DNA from: Bacillota bacterium
GTDB lineage: Bacteria; Bacillota; Clostridia; Lachnospirales; Lachnospiraceae
Assembly (NCBI GenBank): GCA_023409535.1
Contig: JAEYGZ010000034.1
Location: 152,578-216,577 of the forward strand
Length of the DNA stretch: 64,000 nucleotides
Direction of reading: 5' to 3'
Below, one piece after another: positions 42,497 through 50,924 of the stretch (within the stretch, counting starts at the first letter, position 1; every line of letters starts with the position of its first letter). A program made the position numbers and the translations under genes. The notes beneath the pieces are model-generated. The model searched no databases. It saw nothing but the letters and a program-made list of their open reading frames with translations, and was not told where the DNA came from.

Positions 42497-43792
42497 ATGA
42501 AAAAAACTGTCAAAGAGTGGCTGCTGTTCAGCGTTGGACCAATTTTAATTACTGAAGTAATCTTGCAGGGTATTGGTTTCTACATACTGAAAAAGAATGA
42601 AACGGAATTTCTAACGAATAGTTTTAGCGATCCAATAAAATTATATAGTTTCTTATCCATGACTTTTTTCCTGCTCGGATTATTAGCAACTATTGCAGCT
42701 GTTATGAGACTCTCAAAGCTGATATCAGATCCCTTACTGCAGATAGAAAATTCAATGAGAAAAATTCCTGCCGGTGGTTTTACAGCGGAGGATTGCAGGA
42801 TAGAGGGCAGCAGAATTATTGAAATTGAAAATATGTCAAATGCGTATAACAAAATGATAGATTTTTGCAATAACCAAAATAAGAATGTTTTCGAAAACTC
42901 AAACAATATAGTGTCTTTATCCCGGGAGCTGCTGAAAAGAAATAATAGTGCAGCCAGTATATTGGAGCAAATAACGGCGTCGATCCAGCAGGTAGCCGGC
43001 GGTGCGGAGATACAAAACGGAATGATTGTCAGTATTACCGATATACTTTCAGAGCTGGCTTCCGGTATAGAACTGACTACTTTAAGGATACAAGAGATAT
43101 CAAATAGTATCGAAACATTTAATGAGCTGTCTTTAAAAGGAAGAAATGATTTGACTTATGTGATGGAACAGATGAGTGAGATAAAATCCATATCAAAGGT
43201 TTCCGGAGAAAAAGTGAACAGTTTATCCGAAAAGTCAAAAAAAATTGAAGGTATTATTAAATTTATTACGGATATTTCCGTACAAACCAATCTTCTGGCG
43301 TTAAATGCCGCAATTGAAGCGGCGCGCGCAGGGGAACAGGGAAAAGGCTTTGCGGTGGTTGCTGATGAAATCAAAAAATTAGCGGAACAGACGTCATTAT
43401 CGGCAAATAATATCGTTGCTATCATAAAAGAAATCCAAAGGGATATTAAAGACGTAATACATTCGATCAGAGAGGAAGAAGACAGTATCGAGGATGGTAC
43501 GGTTAAAGTAAATCAATCGAATATTTCTTTCGAAAGTATTATTAATGATTTTGAAGTGATCTCAAATCATATACAGGACATATCTGCGATTGCAGAGCAA
43601 ATGTCAGAGGGAACAAGAGGTGTTGTTTCATCTGTAAAGTCCCTCTCGGATATTTCCGGTGATAATGCGGCAATCGCAGAGCAATTATCCGCATCTGTAG
43701 AGGAACAAACCATATCAATGAATTCGCTTTCTTCCTCTGCTGCAGAGCTGGTGGACATGACAACGAAATTAACAGAGTCTTACCTGGTATAG
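42497..43792 (+). CDS. Methyl-accepting chemotaxis protein with minimal extracellular part
   Basis: About 431 residues. Two membrane helices (about 10-31 and 51-72) enclose only about 20 external residues, so there is no ordinary ligand-binding domain. A HAMP-like linker follows, and the signalling hairpin tip is recognised at NLLALNAAIEAARAGEQGKG (about 268-287). The protein has no CheR-binding C-terminal pentapeptide. It is the last gene of the PTS island, 44 bases after HPr copy 2. Sensing of PTS phosphorylation state from inside is a reasonable proposal. The start at 42497 has GTGAGGAA upstream. Confidence 0.9.
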   Translation: MKKTVKEWLLFSVGPILITEVILQGIGFYILKKNETEFLTNSFSDPIKLYSFLSMTFFLLGLLATIAAVMRLSKLISDPLLQIENSMRKIPAGGFTAEDCRIEGSRIIEIENMSNAYNKMIDFCNNQNKNVFENSNNIVSLSRELLKRNNSAASILEQITASIQQVAGGAEIQNGMIVSITDILSELASGIELTTLRIQEISNSIETFNELSLKGRNDLTYVMEQMSEIKSISKVSGEKVNSLSEKSKKIEGIIKFITDISVQTNLLALNAAIEAARAGEQGKGFAVVADEIKKLAEQTSLSANNIVAIIKEIQRDIKDVIHSIREEEDSIEDGTVKVNQSNISFESIINDFEVISNHIQDISAIAEQMSEGTRGVVSSVKSLSDISGDNAAIAEQLSASVEEQTISMNSLSSSAAELVDMTTKLTESYLV

Positions 43793-43805
43793 TCATTTAA
43801 AATGA

Positions 43806-43874
43806 TTGACATTTGAAATGGAAGATGTTAGTATGTAAACAGCGTTAGCGAACGTTGTTTACATACTAACATCT
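43806..43874 (+). promoter_or_regulatory. Promoter with 24-bp near-perfect palindrome (second TetR operator)
   Basis: TTGACA (43806-43811) and TAGTAT (43829-43834) are 17 bases apart. An inverted repeat with 24-base arms (43823-43846 and 43851-43874), one mismatch and a four-base centre covers the -10 box and the start of transcription. The outer core is AGATGTTAGTATGTAAAC. It lies directly before the TetR gene at 43894. The layout mirrors that at 4180-4231, although the sequence differs. Confidence 0.88.
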
Positions 43875-43893
43875 TTCGAGAAGGGCGGACTCT

Positions 43894-44508
43894 ATGCCAA
43901 AAGATAAAAGCGATACCTATCATAAAATAATTCCCGCTGCTAAGAAAGAGTTTTTAGAAAAGGGGTTTGAAAAAGCCTCCATGCGTGCAATTGCTTCCGG
44001 TGCAGGTATGAGTGCGGCGGGACTATACCGGCATTTTTCTGATAAGGAAGCTATGTTTGAGGAGTTACTGAAGCCTCTATTTGAGCAGTTTGATCTTGAA
44101 TTTCAAAGGCATCGCAATCAGAGCTATGCTTTACTGGAATGTAACCGGATGGATGATATGTGGATGGAGCATGCGGATATTAAGCTTTTTATTCATTTGA
44201 TGTATTCTTATCACGATGAGTTTAAGCTTCTGATCTGCGGATCACAAGGCACAAAGCATGCCAATTTCATTCATGATTTTGTGACGATGGAGGAAAAAGA
44301 AACGCTGGATTATCTGGAAGAGGCAAAAGGAAAAGGAATTCCTGTGAATGATATTGTTCCAAAAGAATTACACCTGCTCTTAAGTGCATATTATTCAGCG
44401 GTATTTGAAGTAATTGTGCATGATTTCAGCAGGGAGGATGCGGAGCATTATCTTAAAACGCTGCAAAGATTCTTTTATCCCGGATGGAGGACTGTTTTGG
44501 GACTTTAA
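43894..44508 (+). CDS. TetR/AcrR family transcriptional regulator
   Basis: A 204-residue repressor with the TetR helix-turn-helix at about residues 8-52 (KASMRAIASGAGMSAAGLYR, HFSDKEAMFEELL). The remaining helices form the effector pocket. GAGAAGGGCGG precedes ATG 43894. The large palindrome immediately upstream is its probable binding site. The first ABC half-transporter gene of the uptake cluster begins 60 bases after its stop, so it may control that pair along with the DtxR-type box found between them. Confidence 0.92.
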   Translation: MPKDKSDTYHKIIPAAKKEFLEKGFEKASMRAIASGAGMSAAGLYRHFSDKEAMFEELLKPLFEQFDLEFQRHRNQSYALLECNRMDDMWMEHADIKLFIHLMYSYHDEFKLLICGSQGTKHANFIHDFVTMEEKETLDYLEEAKGKGIPVNDIVPKELHLLLSAYYSAVFEVIVHDFSREDAEHYLKTLQRFFYPGWRTVLGL

Positions 44509-44530
44509 CAGTCCCTATTTTTTAAACATG

Positions 44531-44548
44531 AGTTAGTTTGGACTAACT
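44531..44548. promoter_or_regulatory. DtxR-type palindrome, copy 1
   Basis: AGTTAGT-TTGG-ACTAACT is a perfect 7-base palindrome between the TetR gene and the ABC pair. A near-identical element precedes the ECF operon at 48197-48213. The sequence resembles iron- or manganese-responsive DtxR/IdeR/MntR boxes, although the regulator is not encoded in the window. Confidence 0.65.
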
Positions 44549-44569
44549 AAAAAAGGAGGAATGATATCG

Positions 44570-46333
44570 GTGAAAACCAAAAAGGAAAATGCAATTCAGA
44601 TTCTGTTTCAATTTGTTGGAGAGGATCAAGGAAAGATGACGCTATCCGTAATTTTAGCAATCCTGGGAGAGCTGTGTGGGATGCTCCCTTTCCTCGCGGC
44701 GGCAGAATTGGCCAATGCAATCTATGCAAGAACGATTACCTACGAAAAAGCAATGTTTTGGGCGATGCTTGCCGTGGCAGGAATTGTTCTGAGGACACTG
44801 CTGTGCTGGAGTTCATCCAGAAGAAGTCATGGGATAGCTTTCACAATCTTAAAGAATATAAGAAAAGCAATTGCAGATAAGATGAAGAAGGTTCCCATGG
44901 GGGTTATGCTGGAAACACCTTCCGGTGCGCTGAAAACACTTATGGTGGATAATGTCGGGAAGCTCGAAGACTCCATCGCTCATATGATACCGGAGGCACC
45001 GTCCCAGATTGCGGCTCCTTTGGCCTGCATTATATTGATTTTTGCACTTGATTGGAGAATGGGACTCATATCCCTGATTACACTGCCTCTATCAATTCCT
45101 TTCATTTTTGGAATGATGCGGGGGTATTCGAAAAAAATGGAATTATATCTGCGCTCCGGAAAGGAAATGAATGCGGCCCTGGTAGAATATGTTGGAGGAA
45201 TACAGGTGATTAAAGCATTTGGAAGAAGCAGGGAATCCTATGGCAAGTTTTCAGATTCCATCCGGTTTTACCATGATAGTACATTGAGCTGGTGGAGACA
45301 ATGCTGGTTTTGGATGGCGGCGGTGCAAGCGATTGTTCCTTCTACGATGCTCGGAACCTTGCCATTTGGCGCATGGCTATATAGGAATGGGGAAATTACG
45401 CTTCCTGTTTTTATATCCTGTATTATTATACCGTTAGGATTTATCGCTCCTTTGATGAAGCTTGCCTTTGGAAGCGAACAGCTTACTACGATCATGGCAA
45501 ATCTCCGGCCGATCAGAGAATTTCTTGCCATCAAAGAGCAGCATAGACCCATGGAAGAAGTGAAGCTATTAAACAGTGCGTTTTCTTTTGAACAGGTATC
45601 ATTTTCCTATCAGGAGAAAAAAGAGGTTCTCCACAATCTTTCCTTCTCGGTCAAACCGGGAACAATGACGGCAATTGTCGGGCCTTCCGGATCCGGAAAA
45701 TCGACGATTGCAAAGTTAATGGCTGGCTTTTGGGATGCGGACTCCGGAACGGTGCGCTATGGAGGGATGGATATCAAGAGGATTCCCTTTCATCAGATGA
45801 TGGGAGAAATCGGATATGTGGCACAGGATAATTTCCTGTTTGATATGTCAATCAGGGAGAACATTCGCCTTGGAAACCCGGCCGCCGGCAATGCCGAAGT
45901 GGAAAAAGCCGCAAAAGCCGCAAATTGCCATGACTTTATCCTGACGCTGGAAAAAGGCTATGATACCCTTGCAGGGGATGCGGGTGACAGACTTTCCGGA
46001 GGAGAACGGCAAAGAATCACGATTGCCCGTGCCATGCTCAAGAAAAGCAATGTGATTATTCTGGATGAAGCAACGGCATATGCGGATCCGGAAAGTGAAG
46101 CTGCAATCCAGGAAGCGGTTGGTAAGCTTGTTCAGGGAAAGACGCTGGTTGTGGTTGCCCATAGATTATCAACGATTCGTAATGCCGATCAGATACTGGT
46201 GGTGGACAAAGGAGAAATCATCGCGAAGGGGACACACGATGCTTTGCTTACCTCCTGCGCATTGTATCAAACCATGTGGGAGCAGCATATTGGAATGGAA
46301 AGGGCAGATTTGAAAGGGGAAAATGCATGCTGA
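44570..46333 (+). CDS. ABC half-transporter, exporter fold (IrtA/YbtP-like), pair 1 first subunit
   Basis: About 587 residues: six membrane helices (about 20-300), then an ATPase domain with Walker A GPSGSGKSTIAKL, signature LSGGERQR and Walker B VIILDEATAYADPE. AAAGGAGG is one base from ATG 44561 but ten from GTG 44570, so the GTG is preferred. The next gene overlaps its end, indicating an obligate heterodimer. Its closest relatives by appearance are exporter-fold proteins linked with siderophore uptake (IrtAB, YbtPQ), an idea supported by the AraC and ECF neighbours and by the metal-type box just upstream. A multidrug exporter remains the alternative. Confidence 0.88.
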   Translation: MKTKKENAIQILFQFVGEDQGKMTLSVILAILGELCGMLPFLAAAELANAIYARTITYEKAMFWAMLAVAGIVLRTLLCWSSSRRSHGIAFTILKNIRKAIADKMKKVPMGVMLETPSGALKTLMVDNVGKLEDSIAHMIPEAPSQIAAPLACIILIFALDWRMGLISLITLPLSIPFIFGMMRGYSKKMELYLRSGKEMNAALVEYVGGIQVIKAFGRSRESYGKFSDSIRFYHDSTLSWWRQCWFWMAAVQAIVPSTMLGTLPFGAWLYRNGEITLPVFISCIIIPLGFIAPLMKLAFGSEQLTTIMANLRPIREFLAIKEQHRPMEEVKLLNSAFSFEQVSFSYQEKKEVLHNLSFSVKPGTMTAIVGPSGSGKSTIAKLMAGFWDADSGTVRYGGMDIKRIPFHQMMGEIGYVAQDNFLFDMSIRENIRLGNPAAGNAEVEKAAKAANCHDFILTLEKGYDTLAGDAGDRLSGGERQRITIARAMLKKSNVIILDEATAYADPESEAAIQEAVGKLVQGKTLVVVAHRLSTIRNADQILVVDKGEIIAKGTHDALLTSCALYQTMWEQHIGMERADLKGENAC

Positions 46334-48048
46334 AAATAATTTTAAGATTACTGGAAATCTCGGGTAAAAATAAGCCGAAGATTCTGCTGGGAATTGTATT
46401 TAATATTTTAAAAACCTTTTCCATGGCACTGATGATTTTTGGGATTTACATCATTCTGGAGCATCTGGATGCTTTAACGGTTCAAATAATCTGGAAGGCC
46501 CTGGGGATTGTTATTGGCAGTATCATCGGAAGGTTTTTCTTCCAGTGGATGGTGGATATCTCCATGAGCGCCAAGGGCTTTGACATGTTCAGGGATTACC
46601 GCTTAAGAGTCGGAGAGCAGTTGAAAAAAGCGCCGATGGGTTACTTCTCCGAGCAAAGGCTGGGAACAATTCAAACGGTTCTGACCTCAACGGTTGTTGA
46701 ACTGGAGCAGTATTCCATGCTGGCAATTACTGATTTGACAGGCGGAGTTTTTATGGCGCTGGTCATGACGGTTTTGTTCTTGTTCTTTCATCCGCTGTTT
46801 TCTCTGTTGACCTTACTGGGGCTGGCAGCAGGAATATGGGTATTGCATGTCATCCAGCAAAAAGGAGTGATGCATACGCCGCTGGTACAGGCGGCGCAGG
46901 AAAACCTTACTGCTCGGGCCCTGGAATACATCCGGGGAATATCGGTTATGCGTGCGTTTGCCATAGAAGATAACGAAACGGCTGTTTATCATGCATTTGA
47001 ACGGAAAAGAAATGCAGACTTACGCCAGGAGCATGCTGTGGCAGGCTTATTAAAATGGTATACTGCGGTATACAAAATAACTGGCGCACTCCTGATGCTT
47101 TTATCTGCTTTCTTATATATTTCAGGTGAAATCAGTCTTTCCTACAGCCTAATGTTTATTATCAGTGCATTTTTAGTATATGCGGAAATGGAACAAATGG
47201 GTGACGGCGCATTTCTTGCCAAAAAAATAACGACGGAATTGGACCGGTTAGAGAAGGTTACGAATATTCCGTCGATGGACCAGACCGATAGAAAACTGGA
47301 TTTAACACAATTTGATATTGAATTTGAAAATGTTTCTTTTGGATATGATAGCAGAGATGTTCTCCGCAAGCTTTCTTTCCGGATCGGGGAAGGGTCTAAA
47401 TGCGCTGTCGTAGGTCCTTCCGGTTCAGGAAAAACAACCCTGTGCAATTTGATCGCGAGATTTTGGGATGCCAGGGAAGGAGAAATCCGGATTGGCGGAG
47501 AAAGGATAAAAAACTATACGGCGGACAGTCTTCTCCGTTATATCAGCATGGTGTTCCAAAATGTATATCTTTTCCATGATACAATTGAAAATAATATTCT
47601 CTACGGAAATCCGGACGCTGACCATGAGGAAGTGATAGCTGCCGCAAAACGGGCCAGGTGTCATGAATTTATTATGGAATTACCGCAAGGATATCAGACG
47701 ATGGTGGGAGAAAGCGGATCTACCTTGTCAGGGGGAGAAAAACAGAGAATTTCAATTGCAAGAGCTATTTTAAAGGATGCCCCCATTATCATTCTGGATG
47801 AGGCTACCTCCAGTGTTGACCCGGAAAATGAACATGAATTAATCGGAGCAATCAAAGAACTGACGGAAGGGAAAACATTGATATCGATTGCCCACAGACT
47901 GACAACAGTCAGGGATGCGGATCAGATCCTGGTATTAGAGAACGGGCAAATCAGCCAGGTGGGTGCACATGCAGCGCTTATGGCAGAGGAAGGCATTTAC
48001 AGGCGCTTTTGGGAACAACGGCAAAAAGCGGTTGGCTGGAAGCTTTAA
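46327..48048 (+). CDS. ABC half-transporter, exporter fold (IrtB/YbtQ-like), pair 1 second subunit
   Basis: A 573-residue half-transporter. Six membrane helices are followed by an ATPase domain with Walker A GPSGSGKTTLCNL, signature LSGGEKQR and Walker B IIILDEATSSVDPE. ATG 46327 overlaps the upstream gene by seven bases and follows GAAAGGGGAAAA, so translation is coupled. Both ATP sites of the pair look complete. It ends before the terminator at 48152-48196. See the equivalent gene at 53704-55461, which is a paralogue. Confidence 0.9.
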   Translation: MLKIILRLLEISGKNKPKILLGIVFNILKTFSMALMIFGIYIILEHLDALTVQIIWKALGIVIGSIIGRFFFQWMVDISMSAKGFDMFRDYRLRVGEQLKKAPMGYFSEQRLGTIQTVLTSTVVELEQYSMLAITDLTGGVFMALVMTVLFLFFHPLFSLLTLLGLAAGIWVLHVIQQKGVMHTPLVQAAQENLTARALEYIRGISVMRAFAIEDNETAVYHAFERKRNADLRQEHAVAGLLKWYTAVYKITGALLMLLSAFLYISGEISLSYSLMFIISAFLVYAEMEQMGDGAFLAKKITTELDRLEKVTNIPSMDQTDRKLDLTQFDIEFENVSFGYDSRDVLRKLSFRIGEGSKCAVVGPSGSGKTTLCNLIARFWDAREGEIRIGGERIKNYTADSLLRYISMVFQNVYLFHDTIENNILYGNPDADHEEVIAAAKRARCHEFIMELPQGYQTMVGESGSTLSGGEKQRISIARAILKDAPIIILDEATSSVDPENEHELIGAIKELTEGKTLISIAHRLTTVRDADQILVLENGQISQVGAHAALMAEEGIYRRFWEQRQKAVGWKL

Positions 48049-48151
48049 AATTGACAGTTGGCTTGAAGGGACAATGCTTTTGTGTAAGTAATTTTGTCTA
48101 ATCGGGATAAAACAGTCTGATCGGACTAGATTTTTTGAAGCTCTTCCTGTA

Positions 48152-48196
48152 CGCTACCAAATAGAAATGCTCCTGGAGCATTTTTGTTTGGTAGCG
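48152..48196 (+). terminator. Terminator of ABC pair 1
   Basis: A long two-part stem: CGCTACCAAA (48152-48161) pairs with TTTGGTAGCG (48187-48196), and an inner AAATGCTCC / GGAGCATTT stem ends in five T. It abuts the second DtxR-type box, separating the ABC pair from the ECF operon. Confidence 0.82.
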
Positions 48197-48213
48197 AGTT
48201 AGTTACAACTAAT
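48197..48213. promoter_or_regulatory. DtxR-type palindrome, copy 2
   Basis: AGTTAGT-TACA-ACTAAT matches the copy at 44531-44548 in both arms and spacing. It lies 18 bases before the start of the ECF S-component gene. The repeat in front of two separate units of the same cluster suggests a common regulator, most simply a metal-dependent one. Confidence 0.65.
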
Positions 48214-48230
48214 CAAAAGGAGGCAAACTT

Positions 48231-48845
48231 ATGTCACGAGTAACAAATGGAGGAGGCCTGAAGGGAAAGGATCTGATTACCATCGGCATCTTTTCGGCAA
48301 TTTATTTTGTTATTAATTTTATTTTCATGCTTGCGGGAGGCTTGCATCCGGTTATGTGGATCCTCATGCCGGGATTTATTGCTTTATTTACAGGAGTTCC
48401 GTTTATGCTGATGTGCTCAAAGGTTCAGAAAACGGGGGCGGTATTGCTGATGGGAGTAATTACAGGGTTGATCTATTTTGTAACAGGGATGTTTACCATG
48501 GTAATCCTGGTTACCTTTGCAATTGCCTGCATCCTGGGAGAAGCGGCACGTTTCTTCAGCGGGTATCGCAGTGTAAAAGGTAATATCGCTGCATTTATCC
48601 TATTCTCTCTTGGAATGACGGGATCACCGCTTCCCATCTGGATGATGCATGATAAATTCATGGCGCAGATCGGGGGGCAGGGTATGCCGGAGAGTTACAT
48701 AAGAGCACTGGAAGGTCTTTCGTCGCCGGTTATGCTTGTTGTTCTTTTCCTTGCGCCGGTAATTGGGGCGATTCTCGGAGCCTGGATCAGTAAAGGCCTG
48801 TTCCGTAAGCACTTCGAAAAGGCGGGAATGGTTTCGAATGCATAG
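48231..48845 (+). CDS. ECF transporter S component, MptD/Trep_Strep family
   Basis: A 204-residue membrane protein with five to six helices. The start KGKDLITIGIFSAIYFVINF, the Gly-rich loops and GGQGMPESYIRALEGLSSP match the Trep_Strep family of substrate-binding components of energy-coupling factor transporters. AAAAGGAGG precedes ATG 48231. The T and A components follow directly, so this is a group I system with its own energising module. Related transporters have been linked to haem or metal uptake in some Firmicutes, but the substrate here is unproven. Confidence 0.85.
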   Translation: MSRVTNGGGLKGKDLITIGIFSAIYFVINFIFMLAGGLHPVMWILMPGFIALFTGVPFMLMCSKVQKTGAVLLMGVITGLIYFVTGMFTMVILVTFAIACILGEAARFFSGYRSVKGNIAAFILFSLGMTGSPLPIWMMHDKFMAQIGGQGMPESYIRALEGLSSPVMLVVLFLAPVIGAILGAWISKGLFRKHFEKAGMVSNA

Positions 48846-49503
48846 GATAGGTTTGGATCCGCGGACATTTTTATTACTCTTAATCTTAGCAAATATTATT
48901 ACCTTCTGCCAAAGAAGCTTATGGATTGAAATAGGCTGGATTGGCCTTATAGACATCCTGATGCTGCTGGCCGGAAAATATAAGATGGCAGGCCAATGGC
49001 TCCTGTCATTTTTCGCTATGCTGTTTGTGCAATACCTTGCGTTACCCTCATTACCGGAAATGATATCTACCATTTTTGTGATTTTGGTAAATTACTCCAT
49101 TCGAATGTTTCCGTGTCTGATGACAGGAGCTTTGATGATAAGAGAAATATCCCTGCAGAAATTTGTTCTTGCTATGAGAAAATTACACTTTCCGGAGAAA
49201 CTGATTATCTCTTTATCGGTTACCATCCGCTATTTCCCGGCCATTCGGGAAGAAACCCACTATATCAGAGAGGCTTTGCGCTTAAGAAGAATAAAGGCAT
49301 CAAGGAAGCTGGAGGCAATGCTGGTGCCGCTTATGATGTCTGCAACCGCAACTGCGGAAGAGCTGTCTGCCGCCACGGTAACCAGAGGAATTGAAAACCC
49401 GGTGAAAAAGACCAGTATCATAACATTGCGGTTAAAACCTGCCGACTATGTGTGCGGAATAATCGGCTGTTTGTTTCTTGCCGGAACTTTTTTTATAAAA
49501 TAA
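48838..49503 (+). CDS. ECF transporter T component
   Basis: A 221-residue membrane protein of the EcfT/CbiQ family. It links the S component to the ATPases. It carries the diagnostic cytoplasmic region with two short Ala-Arg-type motifs, seen as EALRLRRI and ATVTRGIE, after four hydrophobic segments. ATG 48838 overlaps the S gene end (ATG CATAG), so translation is coupled; an upstream in-frame ATG would overlap the S gene much more and is not used. The ATPase gene follows after 12 bases. Confidence 0.87.
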   Translation: MHRIGLDPRTFLLLLILANIITFCQRSLWIEIGWIGLIDILMLLAGKYKMAGQWLLSFFAMLFVQYLALPSLPEMISTIFVILVNYSIRMFPCLMTGALMIREISLQKFVLAMRKLHFPEKLIISLSVTIRYFPAIREETHYIREALRLRRIKASRKLEAMLVPLMMSATATAEELSAATVTRGIENPVKKTSIITLRLKPADYVCGIIGCLFLAGTFFIK

Positions 49504-49515
49504 GGAGCAGGTAAT

Positions 49516-50898
49516 ATGGTATTTATTCAGGGTGTATCCTTCGGTTATAGCGGTCAGGAGAAAATATTAAAAGACATTAATCTGGAGATCAAACAAGGGG
49601 AATGTATCCTTTTATGCGGAGAGTCAGGCTGTGGCAAGACAACGGTTACGAAGCTGGTGAATGGATTGATACCGCATTTTTGCGGGCAATGCGAACTGGA
49701 GGGAGCGGTAGTTACCAAGGGCATGGAGGTGTCAGGGACAAAGCTCTATCAGCTGGCAGAGGCGGTTGGTTCCGTGTTTCAGAATCCAAAGAGCCAGTTT
49801 TTTCACCTGGATACGGAAAGTGAATTGGCCTTTGGAATGGAGAATCAAGGAAAAAGTCCGAAGGAGATGAAGAAAAGGCTGGAGGAGACAGTAAAAAATC
49901 TTCAGATAAAAAGGCTTTTGGGAAGAAGTATCTTTGAATTGTCCGGAGGGGAAAAGCAGACACTGGCATTTGCTTCGGTGTATGCCATGAACCCGTCTGT
50001 TTACGTATTGGATGAGCCTACTGCGAATCTGGATCTGACGGCAGTAGCTTCCTTAAAGAAACTTCTTTTCTATTTAAAACAGGAAGGCCATACCATTATC
50101 ATAGCAGAGCACAGGCTATCCTTTTTATATGATTTGCTGGATAGAGCGGTATATTTAAAGAATGGGGAACTGCTTCGGATATATTCCAGAGACGAATTTC
50201 TTGCATTATCGGAGCCGGACCGCAAGCATATGGGCTTAAGATGTGTGAAGGAGGAGGAAGGTGAGCTTCCCGCGGCGCATCCTGCAGGAGCGGGTAACGG
50301 CTTATGGGTCGAGGCACTTTCAGTCGGGTATAAAAGACAGCCGCCCTTGTGCCGTGATATTTCCTTCTCGGCAGTACAGGGAGAAATTCTTGCCGTTACA
50401 GGGGGGAACGGAGTTGGGAAAACTACCCTGCTTCGGTGCATCTGCGGATTACTTCAGCCAATGACCGGAAAGATATTATTGGATGGAAAAGAAGTGTCTG
50501 AAAAAATAAGGCGGAAACAATGCTTTCTAGTCATGCAGGATGTCAATCATCAGCTATTTGCCGACAGCGTATGGGAGGAATGTAAAATATCAGGTAATGG
50601 GTTGGAGGATACGGTGATACGGAGCGAGCTGGAGCAATTGGGGCTGCTAACTGTTGCCGGCCGGCATCCGATGGCTCTTTCCGGAGGACAGAAGCAGCGG
50701 CTGGCGATTGTTACCGCCATACTTTCAGGGAAAAGGGTCCTGATTTTTGATGAACCTACAAGCGGTCTGGATTATGCAACTATGAAAGCGGTATCCATGC
50801 GTTTGAAGCAGCTTGCGGCTTCTGGCCGGATCGTGATTGTTGCAACCCACGATAAAGAGTTTATGCTGTCCGCATGTGACAAAATCCTGACAATATAA
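49516..50898 (+). CDS. ECF transporter duplicated ATPase (A components fused)
   Basis: A 460-residue protein with two ATPase domains in one chain, as in YkoD. The first has Walker A CGESGCGKTTVTKL, signature LSGGEKQT and DEPTANLD; the second has GGNGVGKTTLLRC, LSGGQKQR and DEPTSGLD. AAGGAGC precedes ATG 49516. Together with the S and T genes it makes a complete ECF importer. It is followed after 26 bases by an AraC regulator, probably in the same transcript. Confidence 0.92.
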   Translation: MVFIQGVSFGYSGQEKILKDINLEIKQGECILLCGESGCGKTTVTKLVNGLIPHFCGQCELEGAVVTKGMEVSGTKLYQLAEAVGSVFQNPKSQFFHLDTESELAFGMENQGKSPKEMKKRLEETVKNLQIKRLLGRSIFELSGGEKQTLAFASVYAMNPSVYVLDEPTANLDLTAVASLKKLLFYLKQEGHTIIIAEHRLSFLYDLLDRAVYLKNGELLRIYSRDEFLALSEPDRKHMGLRCVKEEEGELPAAHPAGAGNGLWVEALSVGYKRQPPLCRDISFSAVQGEILAVTGGNGVGKTTLLRCICGLLQPMTGKILLDGKEVSEKIRRKQCFLVMQDVNHQLFADSVWEECKISGNGLEDTVIRSELEQLGLLTVAGRHPMALSGGQKQRLAIVTAILSGKRVLIFDEPTSGLDYATMKAVSMRLKQLAASGRIVIVATHDKEFMLSACDKILTI

Positions 50899-50924
50899 AG
50901 TATGATGGGAGGAGGGGAAGGCCC

